DNA of 64,000 bases, from positions 26,476-90,475 of the forward strand of contig JAFNEO010000028.1 of the NCBI GenBank assembly GCA_017886205.1, written 5' to 3'. The translations under genes and the position numbers were made by a program. The notes below the pieces were generated by a model, which had not been told where the DNA came from, did not search any database, and saw only the letters and a list, made by a program, of their open reading frames with translations. Each line of letters begins with the position of its first letter. Within the stretch, counting starts at the first letter, position 1. Shown here piece by piece: positions 8,232 through 16,461 of the stretch. This DNA is from Candidatus Aminicenantota bacterium (GTDB taxonomy: Bacteria > Acidobacteriota > Aminicenantia > Aminicenantales > UBA8522).

Positions 8232-9809
8232 CTAGCTCTTGAGGATCTTCTCGACTTCGTCCTTGTCTACGTCCATGATGAAGGGGATGCCGCTGATATT
8301 GGCGGCGTCCTTGGTCAGGGCGGCGATATCGTCGCGGGTGATATAGCCGAGGGAGAACTTGCGGTTTCCGGCCATGAGCTGGCGGACGCCCTGGCTCAGG
8401 CGCCTGAAATAGGAGTAGAGCCCCATCGCCCCGGTCGGGAGCTCTTTAAACCGCTCCCCGTATTTTTGCTTCAGGTCGGGAGCCGTGACGAAAATCTCCT
8501 CGGCGCTCGAACCGAACCGCTCGACATAGACCGGGATCTGGCCTTCCTGGATGCGCTTGCCGATGGTCTTGCCGACCATGTTCGCGGCCATCGGACCTCT
8601 GGCCATGGCCACCGCCTTGACATAGGGGGCTCCGATGGCCAGCGCCTTGAAGATCTGGTCCTCGAAAGTGATCCCGCCGGCGAAAACGATGTCGGGGAGG
8701 TACTCGCCGGCCTTGGCCAGTTGATGGGCGTACTGGTAGGTGAGCGACCAGATCTCGACACTCGGGATGCCCCATTCGTTCATCATCCGCCAGGGACTCA
8801 TGCCCGTCCCGCCGCCCGCTCCGTCCACGGTCAGCATATCGATCTTGGCCTTGGACGAGAACTTCACGGCCCGGGCCAGGTCGGCGGGCCGGTAGGCTCC
8901 GGTCTTTAAGAAGACGTACTTCGCGCCTGCCCTGCGGAGCTCTTCAACCCTTTTCATAAAGCTCTCTTCCTCGACCATGCCCATGCGGGAGTGGCGCTCG
9001 AATTCCTTGAAGCTTCCCTTCTCGAAGGCCTGGATGACACTGGGGTCCTCGGGGTCGGGGAGGACGATGTAGCCCCGTCTCTTGAGCTCCTGGGCCTTGG
9101 CCAAGCTCTTGATCTTGACCTCACCGCCGATGTCCTTGGCTCCTTGTCCCCACTTGAGCTCGACCGCCTGGACGCCCAGCTTGTTGATGGCGTACTCCTG
9201 GACTCCTAGCCGGGTATCTTCAACATTGGCCTGGACGACCACCGTGCCGTAGCCGTCCTGCCACTTCTGGAAGAGGCCGACGCGCATCTCCATGTCGGGC
9301 GAACGCACGACCCGGCCGTTCTTGATCTCGGCGCCCTCGTCCATGGCGCAGACGTTTTCGCCGACGGTCAGGATGACGCCGCAGATGGCCGCGCCGATGG
9401 CTAGGCCCGGCCAGTTCTGCTTGGCGACGTTGGTCGAGCCCATTCCGCCGAGGACGAAAGGCACCCGCAGCTTGATGCCTTTGTCCCGTCCGACGGCGGT
9501 CTCGATGTTTACCTTTTCGAAGGTCGCCTTGTCACTGTCCGCCTCGACCCCGTAGGCCCCGACGGCCGTCCCCATGATGCTGAAGTGGGAGAGGTCGACC
9601 GGGTATTCCTTCTCCGAGGCCGCCGTGATGATGCCGAACGGCTGCGGATAAAGGACCTCCGCTCCCCGGTAGGCCGATTTGCCGATCTCGCACATGCCGA
9701 TGCAGCCGTCCACACAGGTGACGCACATGCCGCTGAACGGGCTGATCGACCCTTCTGTTCTGTTCTTGGTCAAAGTCGCCGCGCTTCGGTTGAGTTTCGT
9801 ATACGCCAT
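8232..9809 (-). CDS. FMN-binding glutamate synthase-like protein (archaeal GltB central domain)
   Basis: 525 residues. It corresponds to the FMN/iron-sulfur synthase domain of glutamate synthase only: no N-terminal Ntn glutaminase and no GXGXG domain are present here or nearby. The N-terminus has a four-Cys motif (CVTCVDGCIGMC, about 28-39). The TIM-barrel core shows GVEADSDKATFEKVN, NKLGVQAVELKWGQGAKDIGGEVK, and the glycine-rich phosphate site MLTVDGAGGGTGMSPWRM, then PDIVFAGGITFEDQIFKALAIGA. The family converts 2-oxoglutarate plus ammonia to glutamate with electrons from FMN, but this stand-alone form could do another flavin reaction. An AGGAGG site precedes the ATG. It is the last gene of the NuoE/NuoF-GltD/NuoG-like operon. 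Confidence 0.88.
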   Translation of the reverse strand: MAYTKLNRSAATLTKNRTEGSISPFSGMCVTCVDGCIGMCEIGKSAYRGAEVLYPQPFGIITAASEKEYPVDLSHFSIMGTAVGAYGVEADSDKATFEKVNIETAVGRDKGIKLRVPFVLGGMGSTNVAKQNWPGLAIGAAICGVILTVGENVCAMDEGAEIKNGRVVRSPDMEMRVGLFQKWQDGYGTVVVQANVEDTRLGVQEYAINKLGVQAVELKWGQGAKDIGGEVKIKSLAKAQELKRRGYIVLPDPEDPSVIQAFEKGSFKEFERHSRMGMVEEESFMKRVEELRRAGAKYVFLKTGAYRPADLARAVKFSSKAKIDMLTVDGAGGGTGMSPWRMMNEWGIPSVEIWSLTYQYAHQLAKAGEYLPDIVFAGGITFEDQIFKALAIGAPYVKAVAMARGPMAANMVGKTIGKRIQEGQIPVYVERFGSSAEEIFVTAPDLKQKYGERFKELPTGAMGLYSYFRRLSQGVRQLMAGNRKFSLGYITRDDIAALTKDAANISGIPFIMDVDKDEVEKILKS

Positions 9810-9863
9810 GTTTACCTCCTCAGGTTCGCTTTTTTATTCGAAGCAATGGGTTCCATCGCTCCC

Positions 9864-10562
9864 TCATTTCGGCTCTTTTTCGGCCGGAGTCTCCTGGACG
9901 CAGGTCCCGCATCGCCCGGCGTCATACATCCAGCACTGGAGCTCGTCGTAGGCGTCCAGGCAGGTGGGCTCCATGGTCAAGCAGGCGTTACAGACCGCGG
10001 TCTCGGCCTCGGGGCCCTGGCAACGCAGTTGGCAGGCCGGACAGATATAGATGCAGCCGCCGCAGAGCCGGCATTCTTCCGAGCGGACGTCGAACGGTGT
10101 CGAGATTTTCCTCTTGCTGCCCCGGTTCTGGAAGCCGATGGCCCGTCCGTCCATCTGCTCGGCGCACATCCGGACGCAGAGACCGCAGAGGATGCACTCT
10201 TCGTTGCGGGGTGTGAACCGCATCTTGGTAACCCCGAACTTGGAGGCCAAGTCCTGGATCTGCTTGGAAAAAGGAGCCACCGAGAGCATGAGTTCGATCA
10301 TCATCCGTCGGGCCTCAACAACGCGCCTCGTATCGGTGTGAACGACCAGGCTTTCCTCGGCAGGATAGGTGCAGGAGGAGACGAGCTTCGTCCGCGGCTC
10401 CACCCCGATCTCGACCAGGCAGAGCCGGCAGCCGCCGTAGGAGCTCAGCCCTTCATTGTAGCAGAGCGTGGGGATCGCGAGGCCGTAGAACTTGGCCGTC
10501 TCCAGGACCGTCCAGCCCTCTTCGGCCTGGACATCGAGGCCGTTGAGCCTGAAGGTGATCAT
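9864..10562 (-). CDS. NuoG/HydA-like N-terminal iron-sulfur protein
   Basis: 232 residues from the ATG at 10562, which overlaps the stop of the NuoF-GltD gene by 4 nt. Domains: plant-type [2Fe-2S] ferredoxin with Cys34, 45, 48 and 64 (LCYNEG, GGCRLCLVE), a short NuoG-type linker, then two [4Fe-4S] sites with Cys123/126/129/133 and Cys164/167/170/174. A Cys-rich tail adds about eight more Cys (177-221). It resembles the N-terminal electron-wire part of NuoG or of [FeFe] hydrogenase, but it has no catalytic domain. Inferred role: conduct electrons between the NuoF flavin site and the GltD-like and FMN synthase modules of the same operon. Confidence 0.85.
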   Translation of the reverse strand: MITFRLNGLDVQAEEGWTVLETAKFYGLAIPTLCYNEGLSSYGGCRLCLVEIGVEPRTKLVSSCTYPAEESLVVHTDTRRVVEARRMMIELMLSVAPFSKQIQDLASKFGVTKMRFTPRNEECILCGLCVRMCAEQMDGRAIGFQNRGSKRKISTPFDVRSEECRLCGGCIYICPACQLRCQGPEAETAVCNACLTMEPTCLDAYDELQCWMYDAGRCGTCVQETPAEKEPK

Positions 10563-13500
10563 GTTTTCCTCCCGATGGCGTTCTTGCCATCTTCGGTCTC
10601 GAGCTCGCAGCGGAGGCAGCGCCTGGCCTCGGCGACCGCCGCCTCCTCGGTCAACCCCAGCTCCACCTCTTTGAAATTCCTCTTTCGGGCGGTCCGGGTG
10701 AGCCGCGGCATCTTGGGACGCTTCGTCCGGGCCAGCTCCTCCTCGGTCAGTTCCACAGGTTCGATATAGATGGAAGGCCGGGTAAGCGTGTACTCTCTGT
10801 CCAGGCTCTGGCCCTCCAGGTATTTCTCGATCGTCTGGGCGGCCAGTTTTCCGGCGGCCATGGCTTCGACGACGGTGCCCGGTCCGGTGACCGCGTCGCC
10901 GCCGGCGAAGACGCCGGGCCGTCCCGTCGCCAGGTTGGAGGAGTCGACCTCGATCGTCCCCCACTGGGAGATGCCCAACTTGTCCTTGGCAGTAAAGAGG
11001 GAGCTGTCCGCCCGCTCCCCGATGGCCGGGATAAGCGTCTCCAGCTCCAGTGAGAACTCGGAGCCTTCGATCGGGACCGGGCTCCGCCGGCCGCTCGAAT
11101 CGAACTCCCCGAGGCGCATGCGGATACAACGGACGCCCTTGACGCGTCCGTTCTCAGAGAGGACTTTGATGGGCGCAGCCAAGAAATGGATGTCCACTCC
11201 CTCTTCGATGGCCGCTTCGATCTCCTCCTCGAAAGCGGGCATCTCCTGGCGTGTCCGTCGGTAGAGGATCGTCACCTGTTTGACGTTTTTGTCCCGGACG
11301 GCGACGCGGGCCGCATCGACGGCCGCGTTTCCGCCGCCGACGACCCCGACCCGGGCGCCGAGTTTGATTTTCTCTCCCAGGTTGACGGCTTTGAGGAGCT
11401 CCGTCCCCTGCATGACGCCGGCGGCCTCTTCGCCCTCGACCCCCAAGCGCATGGACTTGTGGGCGCCGGTGGCGATGAAGAGCGCTTTGAAGTCCTGGGC
11501 AAAAAGGTCGTCCATGGTGAAGTCCTTGCCCAGGGCGACATTCGTCTTGATGTTGACACCGGCGCTCTTGATGTGCTCGATGTCGCGGTTCAGGACGTCC
11601 TTGGGCAGCCGGTGGTCGGGAATGCCTTTGGCCAGCCAGCCGCCGGGCACAGGCAGGGATTCGAAGACCGTCGGCTGATAGCCCTTGAGGGCCAGATAGT
11701 GGGCGGCCGTCAGCCCGGCCGGCCCCGCCCCTATGACGGCCACTTTAGCCTTGATCTGGGGGGCCGCATCGCGATAGGGCCGGAGGCCTTTCTCAAGCGC
11801 GTAGTCTGTGACGAACCTTTTAAGGGCCCGGATGGCGATCGGGTCGCCGGTCTCGCCGGCGCGGCAGACCCGCTCGCAGGGATGGTGGCAGACGCGGCCG
11901 CAGATGGAGGGCAGCGGGTTGTCCTTGGCGATGAACTGGTAGGCGTCTTCGAAGCGGCCCTTGGCGATGAGGGCGATGTAGACCGAAGCCTCCTGGCTGA
12001 TCGGACATTGGTATTGGCAGGGCGAGGAGACGATCTCCTGGCAGACCAGGGCGGGGCATTGCTTGCGGTCGATGTGGGCCTCGTACTCATGCCGGAAGTA
12101 GCGCAGTGTGGACAGCACCGGGTTGGAGGCCGTCTGCCCTAGACCGCAGAGGGAAGCGTCCTTGACGATCGCCGCCAGCTCTTCGAGGACGGCCAGTTCC
12201 TGCCGGGTGCCCTTTCCGTCGGTGATATTCTTGACGATCTCCCACATCCGCTGGGTGCCCTCGCGGCAGGAGATGCATTTGCCGCAGGACTCATCACGGA
12301 GGAAGTTGAGGAAGTATTTGGCCACATCGACCATACAGGTCTTCTCGTCCATGACGATCATGCCGCCCGAGCCCATGATCGACCCCGCCTTGGCCAAGCT
12401 CTCGTAGTCGATCGGCAGGTCGAGCATCTCCTTGGGGATGCACCCCCCGGAGGGGCCGCCCGTCTGCACGGCCTTGAAATCCTTTCCTCCGGGAATCCCG
12501 CCGCCGATGTCAAAGATGATCTCTCTCAGGGTAATACCCATCGGGACCTCGACCAGGCCCGTGTTGTTGATCTTGCCGACGAGCGAGAAGATCTTTGTTC
12601 CCTTGCTGCCGCTCGTGCCGATCGAGGCGTACCAGTCCGCTCCCTTGGCGATGATGATGGGCACGTTGCCCCAGGTTTCAACGTTGTTGATGGTCGTGGG
12701 CTTTCCCCACAAGCCCCGCGTCGCCGGAAAGGGCGGACGCTGGCGGGGCTCGCCGACCCGGCCCTCGATCGAGGCGATCAGGGCGGTCTCCTCGCCACAG
12801 ACAAAGGCGCCGGCGCCTTTGGCGATGCGGAGATGAAACCCGAAACCCGAGCCGAGGACATTGTCTCCAAGGAGACCCATCTCCTCGGCCTGGCGGATGG
12901 CCAGGCTGATGTGGGTAACGGCCAGGGGATACTCGTCGCGGATATAGACATAGCCTTCCCTGGCACCGATGGCATAGGCGCCGATGATCATTCCTTCGAG
13001 GACGCGATGGGGATTCCCCTCCATCAGACTCCGGTCCATGTAGGCTCCGGGATCGCCCTCGTCGGCGTTGCAGATGATGTACTTCAGGTCGCCCTTGGCC
13101 TTTCTCGCCAGCTCCCATTTCAAGCCGGTCAAAAACCCGGCGCCGCCCCTTCCGCGGAGGCCTGATGCCTTAATCTGGGCGATCACCTCCTCGGGCGTGA
13201 GTCCGGCCAGAACCTTGGCCAGGGAGCCGTAGCCGCCGATGGACATGTAGTCGCCGATGTCCGTCGGGTCGATCAGGGCGTTATCGCCGAGGACGATCCT
13301 CTTCTGCTTTTTGTAGAAAGGAATTTCGCCCTCTTCGGCGCTCTTCTGATGGGTTGCCGGATCTGTGTAAAGGAGCTCGTCCAAGATCTTATTGTTGAGG
13401 ATGGTCTGGACGATGATGTCCTTGGCCTGCCTCTTGTCGACCCTCTGGTAGAAAATATGCTGCGGGTAGATGATGATGTTGGGTTCGACCTCGCAAAAGC

Positions 13501-13720
13501 CGTGACAGCCCGTCACTCTGACCTTGACTCTATCCTCCAACTTCTCCTTCTTCAGAGTCTTCTTCAGGGCATCGATGACCTTGAGCGAGCCGCGCGCCTG
13601 CCCGCAGGTCCCGGCCGAGACCGTCAGGACCGGCCTTTTCTCTGATTCCCGCTCGGCCCTCTTCGCGGCGATCAGGGCTTCAAGGTCTCTAGTGGATGCG
13701 ATCTTTCTTGGAGCGTCCAT
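10559..13720 (-). CDS. NuoF - GltD fusion: NADH dehydrogenase flavoprotein joined to glutamate synthase small-subunit-like NAD(P)H module
   Basis: 1053 residues from the ATG at 13720; an upstream in-frame extension runs into nuoE and is probably not used. Order: thioredoxin-like [2Fe-2S] domain (Cys39, 72, 76); NuoF FMN/NADH domain with LRGRGGAGFLTG (188-199) and NADEGDPGAYMDR (218-230); SLBB part; NuoF [4Fe-4S] site (Cys479/482/485/525). From about 555 a GltD/NfnL-like half begins, with Cys568/572 and Cys607/611/615/619 for [4Fe-4S] clusters, an FAD site GAGPAG (664-669), and a second dinucleotide site GVVGGGNAAVDAA. One chain thus has two pyridine-nucleotide sites. Middle gene of the operon with NuoE, NuoG-like and FMN synthase-like proteins. 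Confidence 0.9.
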   Translation of the reverse strand: MDAPRKIASTRDLEALIAAKRAERESEKRPVLTVSAGTCGQARGSLKVIDALKKTLKKEKLEDRVKVRVTGCHGFCEVEPNIIIYPQHIFYQRVDKRQAKDIIVQTILNNKILDELLYTDPATHQKSAEEGEIPFYKKQKRIVLGDNALIDPTDIGDYMSIGGYGSLAKVLAGLTPEEVIAQIKASGLRGRGGAGFLTGLKWELARKAKGDLKYIICNADEGDPGAYMDRSLMEGNPHRVLEGMIIGAYAIGAREGYVYIRDEYPLAVTHISLAIRQAEEMGLLGDNVLGSGFGFHLRIAKGAGAFVCGEETALIASIEGRVGEPRQRPPFPATRGLWGKPTTINNVETWGNVPIIIAKGADWYASIGTSGSKGTKIFSLVGKINNTGLVEVPMGITLREIIFDIGGGIPGGKDFKAVQTGGPSGGCIPKEMLDLPIDYESLAKAGSIMGSGGMIVMDEKTCMVDVAKYFLNFLRDESCGKCISCREGTQRMWEIVKNITDGKGTRQELAVLEELAAIVKDASLCGLGQTASNPVLSTLRYFRHEYEAHIDRKQCPALVCQEIVSSPCQYQCPISQEASVYIALIAKGRFEDAYQFIAKDNPLPSICGRVCHHPCERVCRAGETGDPIAIRALKRFVTDYALEKGLRPYRDAAPQIKAKVAVIGAGPAGLTAAHYLALKGYQPTVFESLPVPGGWLAKGIPDHRLPKDVLNRDIEHIKSAGVNIKTNVALGKDFTMDDLFAQDFKALFIATGAHKSMRLGVEGEEAAGVMQGTELLKAVNLGEKIKLGARVGVVGGGNAAVDAARVAVRDKNVKQVTILYRRTRQEMPAFEEEIEAAIEEGVDIHFLAAPIKVLSENGRVKGVRCIRMRLGEFDSSGRRSPVPIEGSEFSLELETLIPAIGERADSSLFTAKDKLGISQWGTIEVDSSNLATGRPGVFAGGDAVTGPGTVVEAMAAGKLAAQTIEKYLEGQSLDREYTLTRPSIYIEPVELTEEELARTKRPKMPRLTRTARKRNFKEVELGLTEEAAVAEARRCLRCELETEDGKNAIGRKT

Positions 13721-14192
13721 TTTTCTTCTCTTTCTTGAGATACTTCTTGAGGATGGTCTCGACCTTGCGCGTCGTCGTCTGGGCGTGGTAATCACCATCC
13801 ACAACGACCACGGGGCCGATGGCGCAGCACCCCAGGCAGGCCACCGTCTCGAGAGTGAACCGGCCGTCCGGGGATGTCTCTCCCGGCTGGAGGTCCAACC
13901 TCTTTTGGAATTCCGCCAGTATCTTGGGCCCTCCCCGGACGTGGCAGGCTGTTCCCAGACAGACCGTGACCACGTACCGGCCGCGCGGCTTGAGGCTGAA
14001 GGCCCGGTAGAATGTGGCCACGCCGACGACGTCGATGAGCGGGACCTCCAGCGAGCGGGCGACGATCCGGAGGGCGAGCTCGGGAAGGTAGTTGTACTCG
14101 GCCTGGATGTCCTGCAGGATGGGGATGAGCGCTCGCTTGCGGGAGTCGTGCTTGGTGAGGATGGATTTGACCTTCGCGCTTATGGCCTCCAC
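13689..14192 (-). CDS. NuoE-like [2Fe-2S] thioredoxin-fold subunit
   Basis: 167 residues, start GTG at 14192 with GGAGG five bases before it. NuoE hallmarks: helical N-terminus (ALIPILQDIQAEYNYLPELALRIVA), IDVVGVATFYRAF, then the cluster ligands in VTVCLGTACHVRGG and ETVACLGCCAIGPVVVVDG. Partner of NuoF in NADH dehydrogenases, NAD-reducing hydrogenases and formate dehydrogenases. The 3' end overlaps the NuoF-GltD start by 32 nt, so the subunits are surely co-translated. The C-terminus is a Lys-rich tail (KKYLKKEKKNGRSKKDRIH). First gene of the operon; a promoter and a 195-nt leader lie upstream. Confidence 0.93.
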   Translation of the reverse strand: MEAISAKVKSILTKHDSRKRALIPILQDIQAEYNYLPELALRIVARSLEVPLIDVVGVATFYRAFSLKPRGRYVVTVCLGTACHVRGGPKILAEFQKRLDLQPGETSPDGRFTLETVACLGCCAIGPVVVVDGDYHAQTTTRKVETILKKYLKKEKKNGRSKKDRIH

Positions 14193-14266
14193 GGTTTCCT
14201 CCAGAATGTGATGGGTTTTTTTATGGCCTCAGAATCCCGGCGGTTTGGGTGAGGCAACGGGGAAGG

Positions 14267-14341
14267 GGAGTCATCGGGACGCCGGTCGATGGCGTCAAAG
14301 GCGCAACTCAGGAAAGGCCGATAAAAAATATCTATGACTCC
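14267..14341 (-). promoter_or_regulatory. Candidate structured RNA domain in the nuoE-operon leader
   Basis: Within the predicted 195-nt leader an 8-bp stem (GGAGTCAT at 14341-14334 with ATGACTCC at 14274-14267, minus-strand reading) encloses 59 nt. The enclosed part has a small hairpin (GATA, loop TTTTT, TATC) and a 6-bp hairpin (GACGCC, loop ATCGACC, GGCGTC). The shape is that of a multi-branched structured leader. I do not recognise it as a known riboswitch class. It ends about 75 nt before the GTG start. Confidence 0.4.
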
Positions 14342-14393
14342 TTCCTATCAGAAAACGATCAATAATACAGACAGCTGATTAATAAAGAAGGTC

Positions 14394-14423
14394 TTTATAG
14401 CAAAATGAATTCCCGTTTGTCAA
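14394..14423 (-). promoter_or_regulatory. Sigma-70-type promoter of the nuoE/glutamate synthase-like operon
   Basis: Minus strand: -35 TTGACA (14423-14418), 18-nt spacer, -10 TATAAA (14399-14394). Expected transcription start is near 14387, leaving a leader of about 195 nt before the GTG at 14192. The promoter abuts the left end of the repeat island that starts at 14431. Confidence 0.65.
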
Positions 14424-14430
14424 GAAGAAG

Positions 14431-14646
14431 AGGCTCGGATTCAGGCTTGTCAGCCCGCTCGTTTCCCCAGCGAGGAAACTGTCATTGCGAGCGAAGCGAA
14501 GCAATCCCTCGGGATCGCCACGTCGCTTCGCTCCTCGCGACGCCCGCTCAGTCGTCCACGGACCTCCTCGCCCGAATCCTTCGCCTTGGCAATGAAGAGT
14601 GATCCGTGTCCGCTGCGCCGCGGAGGGCTTTCTGAGGGACTCCGAC
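14431..14646 (+). repeat. Mosaic intergenic hairpin element, class A with a class-B-like tail
   Basis: Begins AGGCTCGGATTCAGG and has GTTTCC, loop CCAGCGA, GGAAAC, then the nested GCGAAGCGAAGC palindrome, CCGCTCAGTCGTCCACGGAC and the end box CCTTCGCC at about 14585. A tail like the end of the class B elements follows (CGGAGGGCTTTCTGAGGGACTCCGACC). It is the first part of a 669-nt gene-free stretch (14193-14861) between the nuoE operon start and the 3' end of glnA. That stretch also holds the nuoE leader and promoter and two inverted-repeat modules. Confidence 0.85.
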
Positions 14647-14651
14647 CTTTG

Positions 14652-14748
14652 CCGGAGACACCGACCTTCTTCAAGGCCCCACTTGATTCTCCAAGGGGGG
14701 CAGGGGGGATTAATATGATTAAATCAAATTCCTAATAGGTGTCTCCGG
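14652..14748 (+). repeat. 97-nt inverted-repeat module, copy 1
   Basis: Outer arms CCGGAGACACC (14652-14662) and GGTGTCTCCGG (14738-14748) are perfectly complementary over 11 bp. Inside, an imperfect hairpin starts with CCCCACTTG and ends with CAAGGGGG. It is followed by the conserved segment GGGGGGATTAATATGAT. The same layout recurs at 14760, 33846, 33999 and 50022 with different arm sequences. Confidence 0.8.
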
Positions 14749-14759
14749 AATATAAACGG

Positions 14760-14852
14760 GGAGACGCTGACCTGCTTGATGGCCGCCCTTAATTCCCTAA
14801 GGGCGGAAGGTGGGTTTAATAAACTGAGAATAAAGTCCGGAAGAGTGTCTCC
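14760..14852 (+). repeat. 93-nt inverted-repeat module, copy 2
   Basis: Outer arms GGAGACGCT (14760-14768) and AGTGTCTCC (14844-14852) pair over 9 bp with one G-T. The inner hairpin is perfect: CCGCCCTTA (14783-14791), loop ATTCCC, TAAGGGCGG (14798-14806), followed by AAGGTGGGTTTAATAA. The module ends 9 nt before the glnA stop codon (on the opposite strand), so it could form the 3' hairpin of the glnA transcript. Confidence 0.75.
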
Positions 14853-14861
14853 GCAAATAGA

Positions 14862-16268
14862 TCAAAGGAAGGGTAAGTATTTTTTGACCTCGTATTCGCT
14901 GACCTGCTTTTCGAACTCGCCGGAGACGTTGATGTTGTATTCCTCGATCTCGGCTCGCTTGTTGGCGATGAACGTGGTGAATATATGGTCGGTAAGGGTC
15001 TCACGGAGCAGCCGGCTCTTTTCCATCAGCCGAACCGCTTCCTCCAGGTTCCGCGGCAGGGTCCGGATCTCGAATTTCTTCTGTTTCGCGTTCGACATCC
15101 TGTAGATGTTCTCCTCTACGGGGTCGGGAAGAGGGTAGCCGTCCCGGATCCCGGTGAGGCCGGCCATGAGCATGGTGGCGAAGGCTAGGTAAATGTTGCA
15201 GGATGGATCGGGAGAGCGCAGCTCGATCCGGGTCGCCATCTCCTTTCCGGGCTGGTATTCGGGAACGCGGATATAGGCGGACCTGTTCCTCTGTCCCCAT
15301 GCGATGTACACGGGCGCCTCATAGCCCTCAATCAGGCGCTTGTAGGAATTGACCCATTGGCTGAAGACGGCCGATATCTCACGGGCGTGGCTCATCAATC
15401 CGGCCATGTAGTGATGGGCGAGATCGGAGAGATGGTAGGAATTGTTGACCGAGAAGAAGATGTTTTTTCCACCCTTCCAGAGGGACTGGTGGACGTGCAT
15501 GCCGCTGCCGTTCTGGCCGTTGGCGGGCTTGGGCATGAAGGTTGCGTAGAGGCCGTGCATGCGGGCGACCTTCTTGACCATGTAGCGGAAGAGCATGCCG
15601 ATGTCAGCCATATCGGTGGCGCTGCAGTACTTGAGGTCGATCTCGTGCTGGCCGTGGGCGACCTCGTGGTGGTCGTATTCGGAGGCAATGCCCATCCTCT
15701 TGAGCAGGAGTTGGACTTCCTTCCGGACCCCGCCGTATTTGCCGCTGAAAAAGTAACCGCCGTGGTCGCTGAAGGATATATCCCGGTCGCTCGGGAAGAG
15801 GAAGAACTCGAGCTCCGGGCCGACCTTAAAATCATCGATGCCAAATTCCTTTTTAGCCCGGGCAAAGGCCTTTTTGAGGATGTAGCGCGTGTCTCCCTCG
15901 TAGTGCTCGCCCTCGGGCGTCATGATGTCGCCGAACATGATTGCCTCCCGCCAGATTATGTCCTCCGAAAAGCCCCTATATTCCCAGGGGAGGACGCGGA
16001 AAGTGTGGGCCTCGGGTTTGATGACCAGATCGCTCTCCTCGATGCGGACGAATCCCTGGACCGAAGAGCCGTCGATGCCTTTCCCATCGCGGAAGGCGTT
16101 TTCCAGCTCCTCGCTGGGAAAGGAAAAGTCCATCGGCCTCCCCAGGATGTCGGGAAAATGCACCCGGATGAACTCGACCTTGTTGGCCGGGTTCATGACA
16201 TAATCCAAGACCTCCTTTTCGGTTTTAAAACCGAACGGCTTGTGCGGTTCTGTGGTCAAATTAGGCAT
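14862..16268 (-). CDS. glnA: Glutamine synthetase, type I
   Basis: 468 residues from the ATG at 16268 (GGAG eight bases upstream; a longer frame upstream lacks support). GSI features: N-terminal beta-grasp VEFIRVHFPDILGRPMDFSF, KGIDGSSVQGF, the ATP/metal block VGPELEFFLF, AHGQHEID, and NGSGMHVHQSLWK with the catalytic His region, then RIELRSPDPSCNIYLAFA. The position that carries the adenylylated Tyr in GSI-beta reads ENIYRM (386-391), as in the GSI-alpha type, so control by adenylylation is not expected. It makes glutamine from glutamate and ammonia. A Lrp/AsnC regulator is divergent from it, and the glutamate synthase-like operon lies downstream. Confidence 0.96.
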   Translation of the reverse strand: MPNLTTEPHKPFGFKTEKEVLDYVMNPANKVEFIRVHFPDILGRPMDFSFPSEELENAFRDGKGIDGSSVQGFVRIEESDLVIKPEAHTFRVLPWEYRGFSEDIIWREAIMFGDIMTPEGEHYEGDTRYILKKAFARAKKEFGIDDFKVGPELEFFLFPSDRDISFSDHGGYFFSGKYGGVRKEVQLLLKRMGIASEYDHHEVAHGQHEIDLKYCSATDMADIGMLFRYMVKKVARMHGLYATFMPKPANGQNGSGMHVHQSLWKGGKNIFFSVNNSYHLSDLAHHYMAGLMSHAREISAVFSQWVNSYKRLIEGYEAPVYIAWGQRNRSAYIRVPEYQPGKEMATRIELRSPDPSCNIYLAFATMLMAGLTGIRDGYPLPDPVEENIYRMSNAKQKKFEIRTLPRNLEEAVRLMEKSRLLRETLTDHIFTTFIANKRAEIEEYNINVSGEFEKQVSEYEVKKYLPFL

Positions 16269-16403
16269 GTTTTTCTCCTTTCTTGATATCGATAATAAAA
16301 ATGGGCGGCACAAGCAAGGGCTTCCGTTGACTGAGGCAGAGGATTGTCTTAAGATGGACGATGAAGACTGGAACCGAAGGCATCCGGGTTAACATTGAAT
16401 GAT

Positions 16404-16433
16404 ATTATTGCCATAAATAATTTCAATTGTCAA
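16404..16433 (-). promoter_or_regulatory. Promoter of glnA
   Basis: Minus strand: -35 TTGACA (16433-16428), 18-nt spacer, -10 AATAAT (16409-16404). The expected start near 16397 leaves a leader of about 130 nt. It lies in an AT-rich patch unlike the surrounding GC-rich genes. Confidence 0.5.
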
Positions 16434-16461
16434 TATATTATGATAAAATAGTTGCAATTGA
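16423..16461. promoter_or_regulatory. Candidate operator between glnA and the Lrp/AsnC gene
   Basis: Two half-sites form an inverted repeat: TCAATTG (16423-16429) and CAATTGA (16455-16461), centres 32 bp (about three helical turns) apart, in very AT-rich DNA. The left half overlaps the -35 box of glnA. Lrp-family proteins often bind such spaced, AT-rich sites next to their own genes. Binding by the neighbouring regulator is an inference. Confidence 0.35.

Noticed and set aside
14431-14852. CRISPR array
   Set aside because: The repeats are long, few, dissimilar in length, internally palindromic and have no regular spacers; no cas genes are present.
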